DNA from: Clostridia bacterium
GTDB taxonomy: Bacteria > Bacillota > Clostridia > Oscillospirales > Acutalibacteraceae
Length of the DNA stretch: 58,453 nt
Direction of reading: 5' to 3'
Assembly: GCA_017433225.1 (NCBI GenBank)
Contig: JAFRHS010000041.1
Location: forward strand, 1-58,453
Below, piece after piece: positions 24,614-32,236 of this stretch; position 1 is the first letter of the stretch; each line of letters begins with the position of its first letter. Position numbers and translations under genes: made by a program. The notes below the pieces were generated by a model that did not search any database, was not told the DNA's origin, and saw only the letters and a list, made by a program, of their open reading frames with translations.

Positions 24614-25474
24614 TTATTCTTCGGTTTTGGTCAGGGCGGTGCCCGGTTCGAACCGTTCCGAGAGCGCGTCTTTCAGGCATTCCGCGTACGGGCGAAGGGT
24701 GGCGTAGGTCAGGCCGCCGGAGAGGACGCTGCCGAGGAGCGGCACCGGAGCTACGACGCCTTTGGCGAGGGTCAGCTTGCCCATCTTGGTGCCGACCTGT
24801 GTCGCCTCTTCCCCGGCATCGAACATGATGCCGATGAGGTCCGTCAGCTCCTTCAGAGACTTCTCGTCGGTGAGCTTCCCGTCTTCGATGGTCAGGTCGA
24901 ACGCTTCATACCCGTAGAGGTACGCGAGCTTCTGGACGATGCGGAGCACGAAGCCGAAGTACTGGATGATGTCCGCCGGGAGAGTCGCCCAGGTGGAACC
25001 GGCCACCATCGAGACGCCGGACGCCTTATTGACTTCCCCGCTGATGACCCCGCTCGCGATGGTGTCGAGGAGCTTGCGGCGGATGCCGGCTTCCTTCGTG
25101 TTCTTTTCGATGGCGATGCGCGCCATGTCCTCGGAAATGTAGTCGCAGATCTGCTCCGTGAGGAACGCCTCCCGGTCGATGACGTTCGCCTGGACGGCGA
25201 GCACTTTCGGGATGGTGGCGGCCACGTCGAGGTTCAGGTCGTTCGGGTCGAAGTTCTTCACCTTTTCGACGGCAGTTTTACCGGCGTTCTTGACGTCTTC
25301 CGCAGTCAGGTCTTTGGCTTTGTCGGCCAGTTTCCCGGTCTTCTGCACGACGCCGTCGAGGAACTGGTCCGCGTCTTCGACGAACTTGTCGGCGTCAAAG
25401 TTCTGGACGGCCTCGATCGCCTTCTGGGAAGACTTCTTCAGAAGAGCGGCTAATTTATCCTGATAATAACTCAT
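24614..25474 (-). CDS. EcsC family protein
   Basis: A 286-residue member of the EcsC family (named after the third gene of the Bacillus ecs locus; molecular role unknown). The N-terminal third is helical and charged, with repeated A-E/K-K patterns. The conserved core spans GVSMVAGSTWATLPADIIQYF and LRIVQKLAYLYGYEAF. A C-terminal glycine-rich hydrophobic stretch (VAPVPLLGSVLSGGLTYATL) may contact membrane. It starts at 25474 with AAAGGA rather far upstream (about 13 nt). It stands alone. Confidence 0.82.
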   Translation of the reverse strand: MSYYQDKLAALLKKSSQKAIEAVQNFDADKFVEDADQFLDGVVQKTGKLADKAKDLTAEDVKNAGKTAVEKVKNFDPNDLNLDVAATIPKVLAVQANVIDREAFLTEQICDYISEDMARIAIEKNTKEAGIRRKLLDTIASGVISGEVNKASGVSMVAGSTWATLPADIIQYFGFVLRIVQKLAYLYGYEAFDLTIEDGKLTDEKSLKELTDLIGIMFDAGEEATQVGTKMGKLTLAKGVVAPVPLLGSVLSGGLTYATLRPYAECLKDALSERFEPGTALTKTEE

Positions 25475-25512
25475 TGGTATATGTTGGTCCTTTCGGTTTG
25501 GTTGCTAACATA

Positions 25513-26547
25513 TTAAAGCGCGCCGAGTGCTTCGTCAAGCTTTTTCAGGTCTTCGTCCGTCGTGGACCAGCTGGTCGCGAGGCGGAAGATGGTGTGGGTC
25601 TCGTTGAGTTCCTCCCAGAAACTAACGGACACGGTGTCCTGTAGTTTTTCTGCCCGCTCGTTGGACAGGATGATGAACTGCTGGTTCGTCGGAGACGGCA
25701 GGTAGATCTCGATGCGGTGCTTCTCGAAGATCGCCTTCAGTTCTTCCGCCTTTTCGATGGCGTACGTTCCGATCCGGAAGTACAGGTCGTCGGTGAAGAG
25801 CGCGTCGAACTGGACGCCGAGGAGTCTCCCCTTTGCGAGAAGGGCGCCCCGCTGTTTGATGAGCGGCACGAAGTGCTCCGGCTTGTTGTGTTTTGTAAAC
25901 ACGACCGCTTCTCCGCAGAGCGCTCCGCATTTGGTCCCGCCGATGTAGAATACATCGCACAGGCGGGCAATGTCCGGGAGCGTGACGTCGGTCTCTTTGC
26001 TCGCGAGACCGTACGCCAGGCGGGCACCGTCGAGGAAGAGCGGCATGTCGTAACGGCGGCAGACGGCGCTGAGTTCTTCGAGTTCCGATTTGCTGTACAG
26101 CGTGCCGTACTCCGTCGGGTGGGAGATGTAGACCATCCCCGGGAACACCATGTGCTCGTGGTTGCCGTCCTCGTAGAAGCGGTCGACCCACTCCCGGACG
26201 GTCTGCGCCTCCAGCTTGCCATTGACGTGCGGCAGCGCGAGGACCTTTTGGCCGGAGTACTCGATGGCGCCGGCCTCGTGCGTGGCGATATGTCCGGTGT
26301 CCGCAGCAATGACGCCTTCGTAGTCTTTCAGCATGGTCGAAATAACAACCATGTTCGTCTGTGTGCCGCCGACGAGGAACTCGACGTCCGCGTCAGGACA
26401 ATCACACGCCGCGCGGATCTTCTCCTTTGCGCTGTCGCAGTAGCGGTCTGTACCGTAGCCCGGCAGCTGCTCGAGGTTCGTGTCCGCGAGCGCCTTCAGC
26501 ACATCGGGGTGCGCCCCGGCGATGTAATCACTTTCAAAAGAAACCAT
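25513..26547 (-). CDS. Low-specificity threonine aldolase / beta-eliminating lyase family
   Basis: A PLP enzyme of fold type I, 344 residues, that would cleave L-threonine or allo-threonine to glycine and acetaldehyde. Visible sites: FESDYIAGAHPDVLKAL opening, GGTQTNM (cofactor phosphate), HPTEYGTLYS, FLDGARLAYGL (Asp pairing with the pyridine N) and YIGGTKCGAL with the Schiff-base Lys. The length fits the family. The start at 26547 has AAAGGAG upstream. It is followed 11 nt upstream on the same strand by the SDR gene, so the two probably share a transcript. Confidence 0.9.
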   Translation of the reverse strand: MVSFESDYIAGAHPDVLKALADTNLEQLPGYGTDRYCDSAKEKIRAACDCPDADVEFLVGGTQTNMVVISTMLKDYEGVIAADTGHIATHEAGAIEYSGQKVLALPHVNGKLEAQTVREWVDRFYEDGNHEHMVFPGMVYISHPTEYGTLYSKSELEELSAVCRRYDMPLFLDGARLAYGLASKETDVTLPDIARLCDVFYIGGTKCGALCGEAVVFTKHNKPEHFVPLIKQRGALLAKGRLLGVQFDALFTDDLYFRIGTYAIEKAEELKAIFEKHRIEIYLPSPTNQQFIILSNERAEKLQDTVSVSFWEELNETHTIFRLATSWSTTDEDLKKLDEALGAL

Positions 26548-26558
26548 GGTGTTCTCCT

Positions 26559-27350
26559 TTAACCATAAAGTTTTCCAACGATGTAGTATGCGAAACGGGT
26601 CGGAAGGATGCGCGAAAGAAGCAGGAAGACCCGGTACTTGGCCCCGATGACATACAGCGGTCTCGGGTTTCGTTTCGCAGCCCTTTTCGCGATGAACTTC
26701 CCGACCGTTTTCGGGGAGATCCCGTTCTGTTCATCATGCTCCATGACCGCTACCGATTTGCTGATGCGGCCGCCATAAACGTCATCGCCGGCGATGCTCT
26801 TTTCCCTTGCTGCCGTAAATCCGGTAGCGATATCTCCGGGCAGAATGCAGACCACTTTGATGCCGTACGGCCGGACCTCGTTGAGCAGTGCCATGGAGTA
26901 GGACTGGATCGCCGCTTTGGAAGCCGAGTAGTATGCCTGGAACGGGATGGCGATGGGCGATGCCATCGAGCCCATGTTCACGATGACTCCCCTGCCCCGC
27001 TCCCGCATGGCGGGCAGGACTGCTTTCGTCACGTTCACCACGCCAAAGAAGTTGACGTCGAACTGCTTCTTCGCCTCTTCCGGCCCCGTGAACTCGATGG
27101 CGCCGGAAATGCCGAAACCCGCGTTGTTGACAAGCAGGTCGATGTGCCCCTCTTTCGAGAGGACTTCCGCGACCGCGGCATTCACCTGCTCGACGTCCGT
27201 CACGTCCGCGCGCAGATGATGGATGTTCTTCGGGCCTTCTGCCCTCCGGGACATCTCATATACGATGAATCCTTTTCTCTTCAGGTGGACCGATGTCTCC
27301 AGTCCGATACCGGACGTGCCGCCGGTCACCAGCGCAACCTTCTTCGCCAT
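26559..27350 (-). CDS. Short-chain dehydrogenase/reductase
   Basis: A 263-residue SDR oxidoreductase. It shows TGGTSGIG (cofactor loop), LVNNAGFG, the catalytic set GSMASP and YSASKAAIQSY, and the C-terminal PG-DIATGF segment. There is a longer, less conserved C-terminus ending in a hydrophobic LPTRFAYYIVGKLYG, as in membrane-associated SDRs that act on lipids, ketones or steroids. The start at 27350 has AAAGAGGT upstream; the in-frame ATG at 27368 lacks a site. Its long leader carries five 17-bp operator-like repeats. Confidence 0.92.
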   Translation of the reverse strand: MAKKVALVTGGTSGIGLETSVHLKRKGFIVYEMSRRAEGPKNIHHLRADVTDVEQVNAAVAEVLSKEGHIDLLVNNAGFGISGAIEFTGPEEAKKQFDVNFFGVVNVTKAVLPAMRERGRGVIVNMGSMASPIAIPFQAYYSASKAAIQSYSMALLNEVRPYGIKVVCILPGDIATGFTAAREKSIAGDDVYGGRISKSVAVMEHDEQNGISPKTVGKFIAKRAAKRNPRPLYVIGAKYRVFLLLSRILPTRFAYYIVGKLYG

Positions 27351-27385
27351 ACGTACCTCTTTCGCCATACTATCCGTTTCTATCG

Positions 27386-27470
27386 AGCGGTTGTTCTTTC
27401 AAACGGCTCGTTCTCGCAAACGGTTCGTTCTCGCAAACGATTCGTTCTCGTAAACGGTTCGTTCTTTCAA
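27386..27470 (-). repeat. Five tandem 17-bp repeats upstream of the SDR gene
   Basis: Units start at 27386, 27403, 27420, 27437 and 27454; the consensus is ACGGTTCGTTCTCGCAA. Across unit joins each contains AACG-NNN-CGTT, a small palindrome like TetR-family half-sites. The array is 36 bp upstream of the SDR start and lies inside the transcribed leader if the promoter at about 27484-27512 is used. Confidence 0.85.
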
Positions 27471-27483
27471 GATGCCTACTCTC

Positions 27484-27512
27484 TGTTTATCCTTTTTTGA
27501 AACACTTGTCAA
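27484..27512 (-). promoter_or_regulatory. Possible promoter of the SDR-aldolase unit
   Basis: On the minus strand a perfect TTGACA (27507-27512) is followed after 17 bp by TAAACA, a weak -10. It is the best candidate upstream of the repeat array. Confidence 0.35.
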
Positions 27513-27781
27513 GAGTTTTGAAAGAATGGCCAGAAGAGCAGAGTGTGCCAAGCCTTCAAACTGAAAGCTGTCGAGGGGTCACATAACTTGACACAAGCCC
27601 TCTGCGTCTTTACAGAAGGCTTTTCGTGCGTCCGCACATACCGTTCGACGCAGGCGAGTACGGTGAACGGTTCGAGAGCCCGGGCATTGACAGCCCGACC
27701 TCCGAACCTGCGGCGTTCACTCGCCCGCCTGCTGAACGTTTCTCCTGCCCTGCTGACCTCTCTAAGGCTCTTCTTTATGTC
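27513..27781. other. Gene-free stretch
   Basis: No gene, repeat or clear regulatory site is seen. Codon pattern and start signals are absent in all frames. It links the SDR leader to the 75-bp dyad array. Confidence 0.5.
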
Positions 27782-28121
27782 GGTGGTACAATCTTTCTTG
27801 TTTCAAGCGAGAATGTACCACCAAAATGCCTTCTTGAAAGCAGTGTCATCTATTAGGTGGTACACTTCAATCGAATAGACACCGTAGTGTTCCACCAATA
27901 AGCTCTTTTATGAAGGGTTTGACCCCTGTTGGTGGATCATAACCCATCAAATACAAGCAAGATGTTCCACCCATCCTCTGTTTTCAAAGCTTCCAAAAGC
28001 CTCCCGGTGGACCATTTCTTTTCTAAACGGCACATAGTGGCACACTCAGACTCCTTTCCCGGTAAAAAACCAGCGGGAAAGGTGGACCATTTTATAATGA
28101 TTATTTTTAAAACGTACCACC
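27782..28121. repeat. Array of inverted repeats with a 75-bp period
   Basis: GGTGG-type sites (GGTGGTAC, GGTGGTAC, GGTGGATC, GGTGGACC, GGTGGACC) start at 27782, 27856, 27931, 28006 and 28081, that is every 74-75 bp. Complementary CCACC-type sites start at 27815, 27889, 27964 and 28114, and the expected fourth (28039) is degenerate. Each pair forms a dyad of 41 bp with arms of 8-11 bp, and the sequences inside and between the dyads are unique. Unit 1 is almost a full hairpin (CTTG-TTT-CAAG centre). No gene overlaps it. Origin unknown; a decayed IS21-type terminus with multiple repeats is one possibility. Confidence 0.8.
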
Positions 28122-28425
28122 AGCCAGAATCGGAGCAGGAACTCGCCTTGCCCGCAACATGTTATCTTGCAGGCCGAAGGGCCGGAGTGCCCCTTTGGCC
28201 TGTTGTTTGCCCCATGCCGGCGGGCAGAAGTGCGGTCAAGGGCAGGCAACGCGGCGGAGGTTGCCTGTCGCGGAGCGAGCGCGCCCCTTGACGGCACGGC
28301 AAGCCGCTGGCACGAAGCCCGGAGCAAAGCGGAGGGCGCAAATACGCACGGCAGCTGACAGGGGAACGCCGATGCCCCGCTGCCTGGGCGGATGTCACCT
28401 TGCAAATACATGTTTGAGAAGTTGG
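28122..28425. other. GC-rich, highly structured gene-free segment
   Basis: Composition jumps sharply to GC-rich. Strong stems are visible: AGGCCGAAGGG/CCCTTTGGCCT (about 28170-28200), and a nested pair GTCAAGGG...CCCTTGAC with GGCAAC...GTTGCC inside (about 28234-28294). Short open frames exist in several phases but none has a ribosome site or recognisable product. It could be a structured RNA or a remnant of a mobile element joined to the dyad array. Confidence 0.5.
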
Positions 28426-28427
28426 CG

Positions 28428-28460
28428 CAAAAAAGACCCCAACTGCAAGGTCGGGGTCTG
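28428..28460 (-). terminator. Rho-independent terminator after the DUF3592 gene
   Basis: On the minus strand AGACCCC...GGGGTCT arms are followed by TTTTTT. It lies 75 nt past the stop of the DUF3592-like gene. Confidence 0.75.
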
Positions 28461-28494
28461 ACTATTATTAAATCAATTTGCTTGTCCAATCGTC

Positions 28495-28531
28495 GGTCAA
28501 CTGACGTTGGTCAACTGGCGGTGGTCAACTG
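28495..28531. repeat. Three 14-bp tandem repeats at the end of the DUF3592 gene
   Basis: GGTCAACTG starts at 28495, 28509 and 28523, exactly 14 bp apart, with A/G and T/G variants between. The array lies just past the stop codon at 28536 and before the terminator, so it is in the 3' untranslated region. Confidence 0.8.
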
Positions 28532-28535
28532 ACGG

Positions 28536-28940
28536 TCAGCGGTTCTTCATGATGCGGACGAGCATGGCGATGCCGCCGAGGGCAAAGACCGCGCCGAGGC
28601 CGATGTAGATATACGACGTCGACGAAGTGCCGGCTGTCACATAGTTCGTTTTGTCCGGGTTATAACGTACCTTGATGGTGTCCCCCACTTTATACTTCCC
28701 GGTCCCGTGGAACTGGAGGACTTCTTCGTGCTCGTCCGCCATCACGTAGTAGTGGACCCAGACGGTCTCGTTGACGCCGTTCGGGTCAGACGCGTCGGCG
28801 ATTTCCTGTTCGACTTTCGTAACAGTCGCCTCTACTTCCGGGAAGCTCTTCACCTGATGCAGGTTCAGGACCCCGAGGCCGATGAAGATGAGTGCGCCGA
28901 TCAGCAGGATGGCGGGTACGATCATACTAAGTCTTCTCAT
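28536..28940 (-). CDS. DUF3592-like membrane protein
   Basis: A 134-residue protein with two membrane helices (about 7-27 and 108-130) flanking an extracytoplasmic beta domain: VEATVTKVEQEIAD, VWVHYYVMADEHEEVLQFHG, KVGDTIKVRYNPDKTNYV. This is the DUF3592 layout; its role is unknown. The start at 28940 has AAAGGAGG upstream. It forms a single-gene unit between two terminators. Confidence 0.82.
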   Translation of the reverse strand: MRRLSMIVPAILLIGALIFIGLGVLNLHQVKSFPEVEATVTKVEQEIADASDPNGVNETVWVHYYVMADEHEEVLQFHGTGKYKVGDTIKVRYNPDKTNYVTAGTSSTSYIYIGLGAVFALGGIAMLVRIMKNR

Positions 28941-28977
28941 AAGAGACCCTCCTTTTCAATTCACCTCTATTATACAC

Positions 28978-29005
28978 GAAGACCCTGACATTGGTCAGGG
29001 TCTTC
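28978..29005 (-). terminator. Rho-independent terminator after the XRE-membrane protein unit
   Basis: GAAGACCCTGACC-AATG-TCAGGGTCTTC-like perfect stem between the DUF3592 start and the next membrane gene's end. Confidence 0.8.
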
Positions 29006-29021
29006 GACAGTCTTTCTTGTT

Positions 29022-29426
29022 TTACATTTTCTTGCTCAGAATGACATAAGTTACCCAGTAGATGACGAGGAGTGCACAGGCGGACAGCATCAGCACGCGC
29101 TGGACGAGGATCTGTCCCATGAAGAACGCCACCAGGGAGGCGACCATTTCTCCCAGCACGACGATGTAGCCGGCCCAGGCCCAGGATTGCATTCGGATGG
29201 CACGGTTGCGTTCATCGCCCGCCGCGATGTCGATCTTTTCGCGGTATTCCGGGTCTCTGCGGTACTTGAGGTTGCGCCAGACCTGCAGTCCCCCAACGAT
29301 GATCAGAGCGATGCCCATGCTGGAGTACAGGTCATCGAGCACTCCGACGAGATTCAGGACGAGCAGCGTGATGCCCAGGACGATCCAGAAAATGCTGAGC
29401 GCAAGTTTTTTATTGTTGTAATACAT
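29022..29426 (-). CDS. Membrane protein co-transcribed with an XRE regulator
   Basis: A 134-residue protein with four hydrophobic helices in two hairpins (about 10-30, 36-50; 82-102, 108-130) separated by a charged loop (YRRDPEYREKIDIAAGDERN). Proteins of this shape next to a short XRE regulator are common in Firmicutes, and the pair may act as a small membrane-linked regulatory or antitoxin-like unit. The start at 29426 is chosen because AGGAGG then has 7-nt spacing; the ATG two codons earlier would touch it. The XRE stop lies inside this ribosome site. Confidence 0.78.
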   Translation of the reverse strand: MYYNNKKLALSIFWIVLGITLLVLNLVGVLDDLYSSMGIALIIVGGLQVWRNLKYRRDPEYREKIDIAAGDERNRAIRMQSWAWAGYIVVLGEMVASLVAFFMGQILVQRVLMLSACALLVIYWVTYVILSKKM

Positions 29427-29428
29427 GT

Positions 29429-29626
29429 TCATTCCTCCTCAAAGAGAAACACGTCTTCGATGGTCATGTCAAAGTATTTGGCGATCTTATAGGCCAGCAG
29501 GATCGACGGGTTGTACCGTCCGTTCTCGAGGGAGCTGATGGTCTGTCGCGATACACCCATCGCCTTCGCGAAGTCCTCCTGCCGGATGCCGCGTTGCGAG
29601 CGGATCTCTTCAATACGATTCTTCAA
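29429..29626 (-). CDS. Short XRE-family transcription regulator
   Basis: A 65-residue Cro/CI-type repressor consisting only of the helix-turn-helix domain: RSQRGIRQEDFAKAMGVSRQ, then TISSLENGRYNPSILLAYKI. The start is TTG at 29626 with AAGGTG upstream. It is coupled to the membrane gene downstream. Its promoter has a 9-bp perfect dyad right at the expected transcript start, so it probably represses itself. Confidence 0.9.
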   Translation of the reverse strand: MKNRIEEIRSQRGIRQEDFAKAMGVSRQTISSLENGRYNPSILLAYKIAKYFDMTIEDVFLFEEE

Positions 29627-29657
29627 CTCATCACCTTACCTTTCCGCTGTGAGTCGC

Positions 29658-29711
29658 GATGTAAAGTTCCCTTTACATCTACGTTATAGCATAAGCGAGC
29701 CTGGATGTCAA
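29658..29711 (-). promoter_or_regulatory. Promoter and operator of the XRE-membrane protein unit
   Basis: On the minus strand TTGACA (29706-29711), 17 bp, TATAAC (29683-29688). Immediately downstream GATGTAAAG-TTCC-CTTTACATC (29658-29679) is a perfect 9-bp dyad, and a further CTTTACAT lies upstream of the -35. Confidence 0.85.
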
Positions 29712-29728
29712 GCTCGCTTTACATGCTT

Positions 29729-30691
29729 TTATTCTACGCCGAACTTCTCGCGGATGAAGGCGAAGGCCATTCGAAGACCCTGCTGCGCTTCGGGGAAGAG
29801 TTCGTAGATGGGGAACGCGTGCATCATACCGGGAGGTGCGAAGAGCGTGGCTTCGACGCCTGCCTCATTGAACTTCTTGACGAGGAGTTCGCATTCGGAC
29901 TTGAGCACTTCATCGCCGCCGACCGTGACAAAGATCGGCGGATACGTGTCATCGTAGTACGTCAGTGCCGGGGAGACGTAGCGGTCGTCACGCGGTGTAT
30001 CGCCCAGCCAGTTGTAGAGTTCGGACTTGTAGAGGAGTTCCTTGCATTCCTCTTTGGTCGGGGTGTAGCCCCGGACGCCGAAGACCGGGTCCACCTTGTA
30101 GTTGTAGACGTAGGAGTCGCCGCTGGCGGTCATGTCGCTCCAGGGAGAGTACAGGACGGCGCCGCGGGGCATGGGCTTGCCCGCGTCGTGGAGACGGAGC
30201 ATGAGCTGGAGCGCCATGTTGCCGCCGGAACTGTCGCCGACAACGATGGTGTTCTCCGCTTTATAGCCCTGGTCCAGCATCCAGTTCCAGACGGTGAGGC
30301 AGTCCTCGATCATGGCCGGATGGGTGTACTCCGGAGCGCAGCGGTAGTCGAAGTGAATGACAGTGCCGCCGCCGGACGCCTTGGAGTAGCGCTTGTTGAG
30401 AAGGCGATAATAGAACATCATGCGGGAGACGTACGCGCCGCCGTGGCAGACGAAGATGACGTTCTCGCTCGCGTTCTTTTTCGGCTTGAAGACCTCGGTC
30501 TTGATGCCGTTCACCTTGAGCTTCTTGTACTTGTAGCCGCGCCTTCCGAGGAAAATCGGGAACAGCGGTTCCATGGACCGCAGGTTCTTGACGAGGTTGA
30601 TGTTCTTCTCTTCCACGAGGACCGGGTTGACGTTGCCGGCCGCACGGGCGATCTCACAGAAGATGGCGCCGAGGATACTGCTTCTGCGCAT
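29729..30691 (-). CDS. Alpha/beta hydrolase, hormone-sensitive lipase-like esterase
   Basis: A 320-residue esterase. FVCHGGAYVS is the HGG oxyanion motif, GDSSGGNMALQLML the nucleophile elbow, VTVGGDEVLKSECE supplies the Asp, and GMMHAFPIYELFP the His. This is the HSL/acetyl-esterase (Aes) family, usually acting on short acyl esters. The N-terminus (SSILGAIFCEIARAAGN) is mildly hydrophobic. The start at 30691 has AAAGGAG upstream; the Met six codons earlier overlaps that site. Single-gene unit. Confidence 0.9.
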   Translation of the reverse strand: MRRSSILGAIFCEIARAAGNVNPVLVEEKNINLVKNLRSMEPLFPIFLGRRGYKYKKLKVNGIKTEVFKPKKNASENVIFVCHGGAYVSRMMFYYRLLNKRYSKASGGGTVIHFDYRCAPEYTHPAMIEDCLTVWNWMLDQGYKAENTIVVGDSSGGNMALQLMLRLHDAGKPMPRGAVLYSPWSDMTASGDSYVYNYKVDPVFGVRGYTPTKEECKELLYKSELYNWLGDTPRDDRYVSPALTYYDDTYPPIFVTVGGDEVLKSECELLVKKFNEAGVEATLFAPPGMMHAFPIYELFPEAQQGLRMAFAFIREKFGVE

Positions 30692-30965
30692 AGGGTTTGC
30701 TCCTTTCATAATTCGTTTCTTTTCATTTCATTCGCGTCCGCAGGTTATACGGACATCTGTCAAGTTCTATTATACACAAAATGAGGCTTCTGATAAACTC
30801 CGAAGGTTTTTGAATCTGTTTGATTATTGCAAGAAGTATTTTGCAAGAGATTGACAAACACTTAACTATTGTTTCTTCACATATGTTCATGTTTTTTACT
30901 AAAGTCTTATTTATACTAGTATTGGGAACAATAGTAACGCAACCGGATCACAGGGGGAAATGAGA

Positions 30966-31568
30966 ATGGATAACAAGCAACCGTTCGATCTGCATGGATT
31001 CTTCCGGAATTACCTTATGACAGACAACGAAGCGCTGATCGAACGCCTCGTCGAATGCAGCCGCCTGGAAAAAAGAAAAAAAGGTGAGATCCTTTTCAGC
31101 CCCGGAGTAACCTGCTCTTCCACGATCTTCTTACTGGATGGTGTCATAAAAACCTATATACGATCCCCGGACGGGACCGAGAACACGTTAGCGTTCCTGT
31201 TCCGGCCGGGCACCTGCGTCGCCATGCATGAAGATATGATCAACATCCCGAAAACCTGGTGTAAAACGATGAGCCCGTGCACCCTCATCGAGATGTCTCC
31301 GGGCCCGTATGAACTGGCAGATGAGTTCCCTGAGTTGTGGAAGCATCTCGTGACAGGGTGGCGCCCCTTCTACTACGGCATGATGGACAAACTCCGTGTC
31401 GGCTATACCCTGACTGCCAAGGAGCGCTACCTTTGGTTCATGGACAAGTACGCTCCTATTATCGACTATGTTCCACAGGCTGAGATCGCCCGTTTTCTGG
31501 GCATCAAACCTCAGTCTCTGTCCCGAATCCGAAACGAGCTGGCCGAGGAAGGGAGGGACCAGTCTTGA
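30966..31568 (+). CDS. Crp/Fnr-family transcription regulator, copy 1
   Basis: A 200-residue regulator. The N-terminal cyclic-nucleotide-binding-like beta barrel (about 15-115, SPGVTCSSTIFLLDGVIKTY, SPDGTENTLAFLFRPG) is followed by a helix and a winged helix-turn-helix (VPQAEIARFLGIKPQSLSRI). No Fe-S cysteine cluster of FNR type is seen. The start at 30966 is preferred over 30960 because GGGGG then has about 8-nt spacing. It overlaps copy 2 by 4 nt. Confidence 0.88.
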   Translation: MDNKQPFDLHGFFRNYLMTDNEALIERLVECSRLEKRKKGEILFSPGVTCSSTIFLLDGVIKTYIRSPDGTENTLAFLFRPGTCVAMHEDMINIPKTWCKTMSPCTLIEMSPGPYELADEFPELWKHLVTGWRPFYYGMMDKLRVGYTLTAKERYLWFMDKYAPIIDYVPQAEIARFLGIKPQSLSRIRNELAEEGRDQS

Positions 31569-32176
31569 AGATCGAAAAACCGTATGACATAAGTAAAATC
31601 CTACACGATCTTTTCATATCGGATGATGAGGAAATGATTTCCGCCGTCGCTTCTCACTGCCACATTGTCACGAAAGAGAAAGGTGACACGATTTGGGCGC
31701 CCGGAGCCACGGAAGACTCCACGACCATCCTGTTAGACGGGGTCGTAAAGACCTTTATTCTCAGCCCCGACGGGACCGAGAACACCATGACCTTCTGGTT
31801 CAAGCCCGGGACCTTCATCTGTCCGACAAAAGAGATGATCAACATCCCGGAGATCTGGTGTGTCGCACTGACCCAATGCACTTTGATCGAAATGGTCGGC
31901 ACGAGTCCGTACAAGATGGCGGAAGATATTCCTGTTCTGTGGAAAGAAATCATCCTTGGAACGTTGCCTTTTGCCGTTCGCATCATGGAAAAGGCTCGTG
32001 TCGGTTACACGATGGATGCCAAAGACCGTTACCTCTGGTTCCTGAATACATTCCGTCCCATTGCGGACATCATCCCGCAGAACGAAATTGCTCTGTACCT
32101 CGGCATCCAGCCGCAATCTCTGTCCCGCATCAGAACCGAACTTGCAGAGGAGCAGGGAGATGCCCCTTCGAAATAA
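31565..32176 (+). CDS. Crp/Fnr-family transcription regulator, copy 2
   Basis: A 203-residue paralogue of the preceding gene with the same domains (SPDGTENTMTFWFKPG in the barrel, IPQNEIALYLGIQPQSLSRI in the HTH). The start is TTG at 31565, overlapping the first stop (TTGA) with GGGAGG upstream. The pair are tandem duplicates in one transcript and could form heterodimers. The effector is unknown. A terminator follows at once. Confidence 0.87.
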   Translation: MKIEKPYDISKILHDLFISDDEEMISAVASHCHIVTKEKGDTIWAPGATEDSTTILLDGVVKTFILSPDGTENTMTFWFKPGTFICPTKEMINIPEIWCVALTQCTLIEMVGTSPYKMAEDIPVLWKEIILGTLPFAVRIMEKARVGYTMDAKDRYLWFLNTFRPIADIIPQNEIALYLGIQPQSLSRIRTELAEEQGDAPSK

Positions 32177-32195
32177 TAGCTGAGAAAAGTGAAGC

Positions 32196-32221
32196 AAGGC
32201 CCTGACTTTCGTCAGGGCCTT
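32196..32221 (+). terminator. Bidirectional Rho-independent terminator
   Basis: AAGGCCCTGAC-TTTC-GTCAGGGCCTT followed by GTTT, between the Crp/Fnr pair and the converging MoaD-like gene. Confidence 0.88.
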
Positions 32222-32236
32222 GTTTCCTGGTTTTGT

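Noticed and set aside
27782-28121. CRISPR array
   Set aside because: The period is regular, but only 5-8-bp tips are conserved and the 'repeats' are dyads with unique cores. No cas gene is in the window.
28122-28425. Protein-coding genes in the GC-rich gap
   Set aside because: Several short frames exist on both strands, but none has a ribosome site or a plausible product, and stems dominate the sequence.
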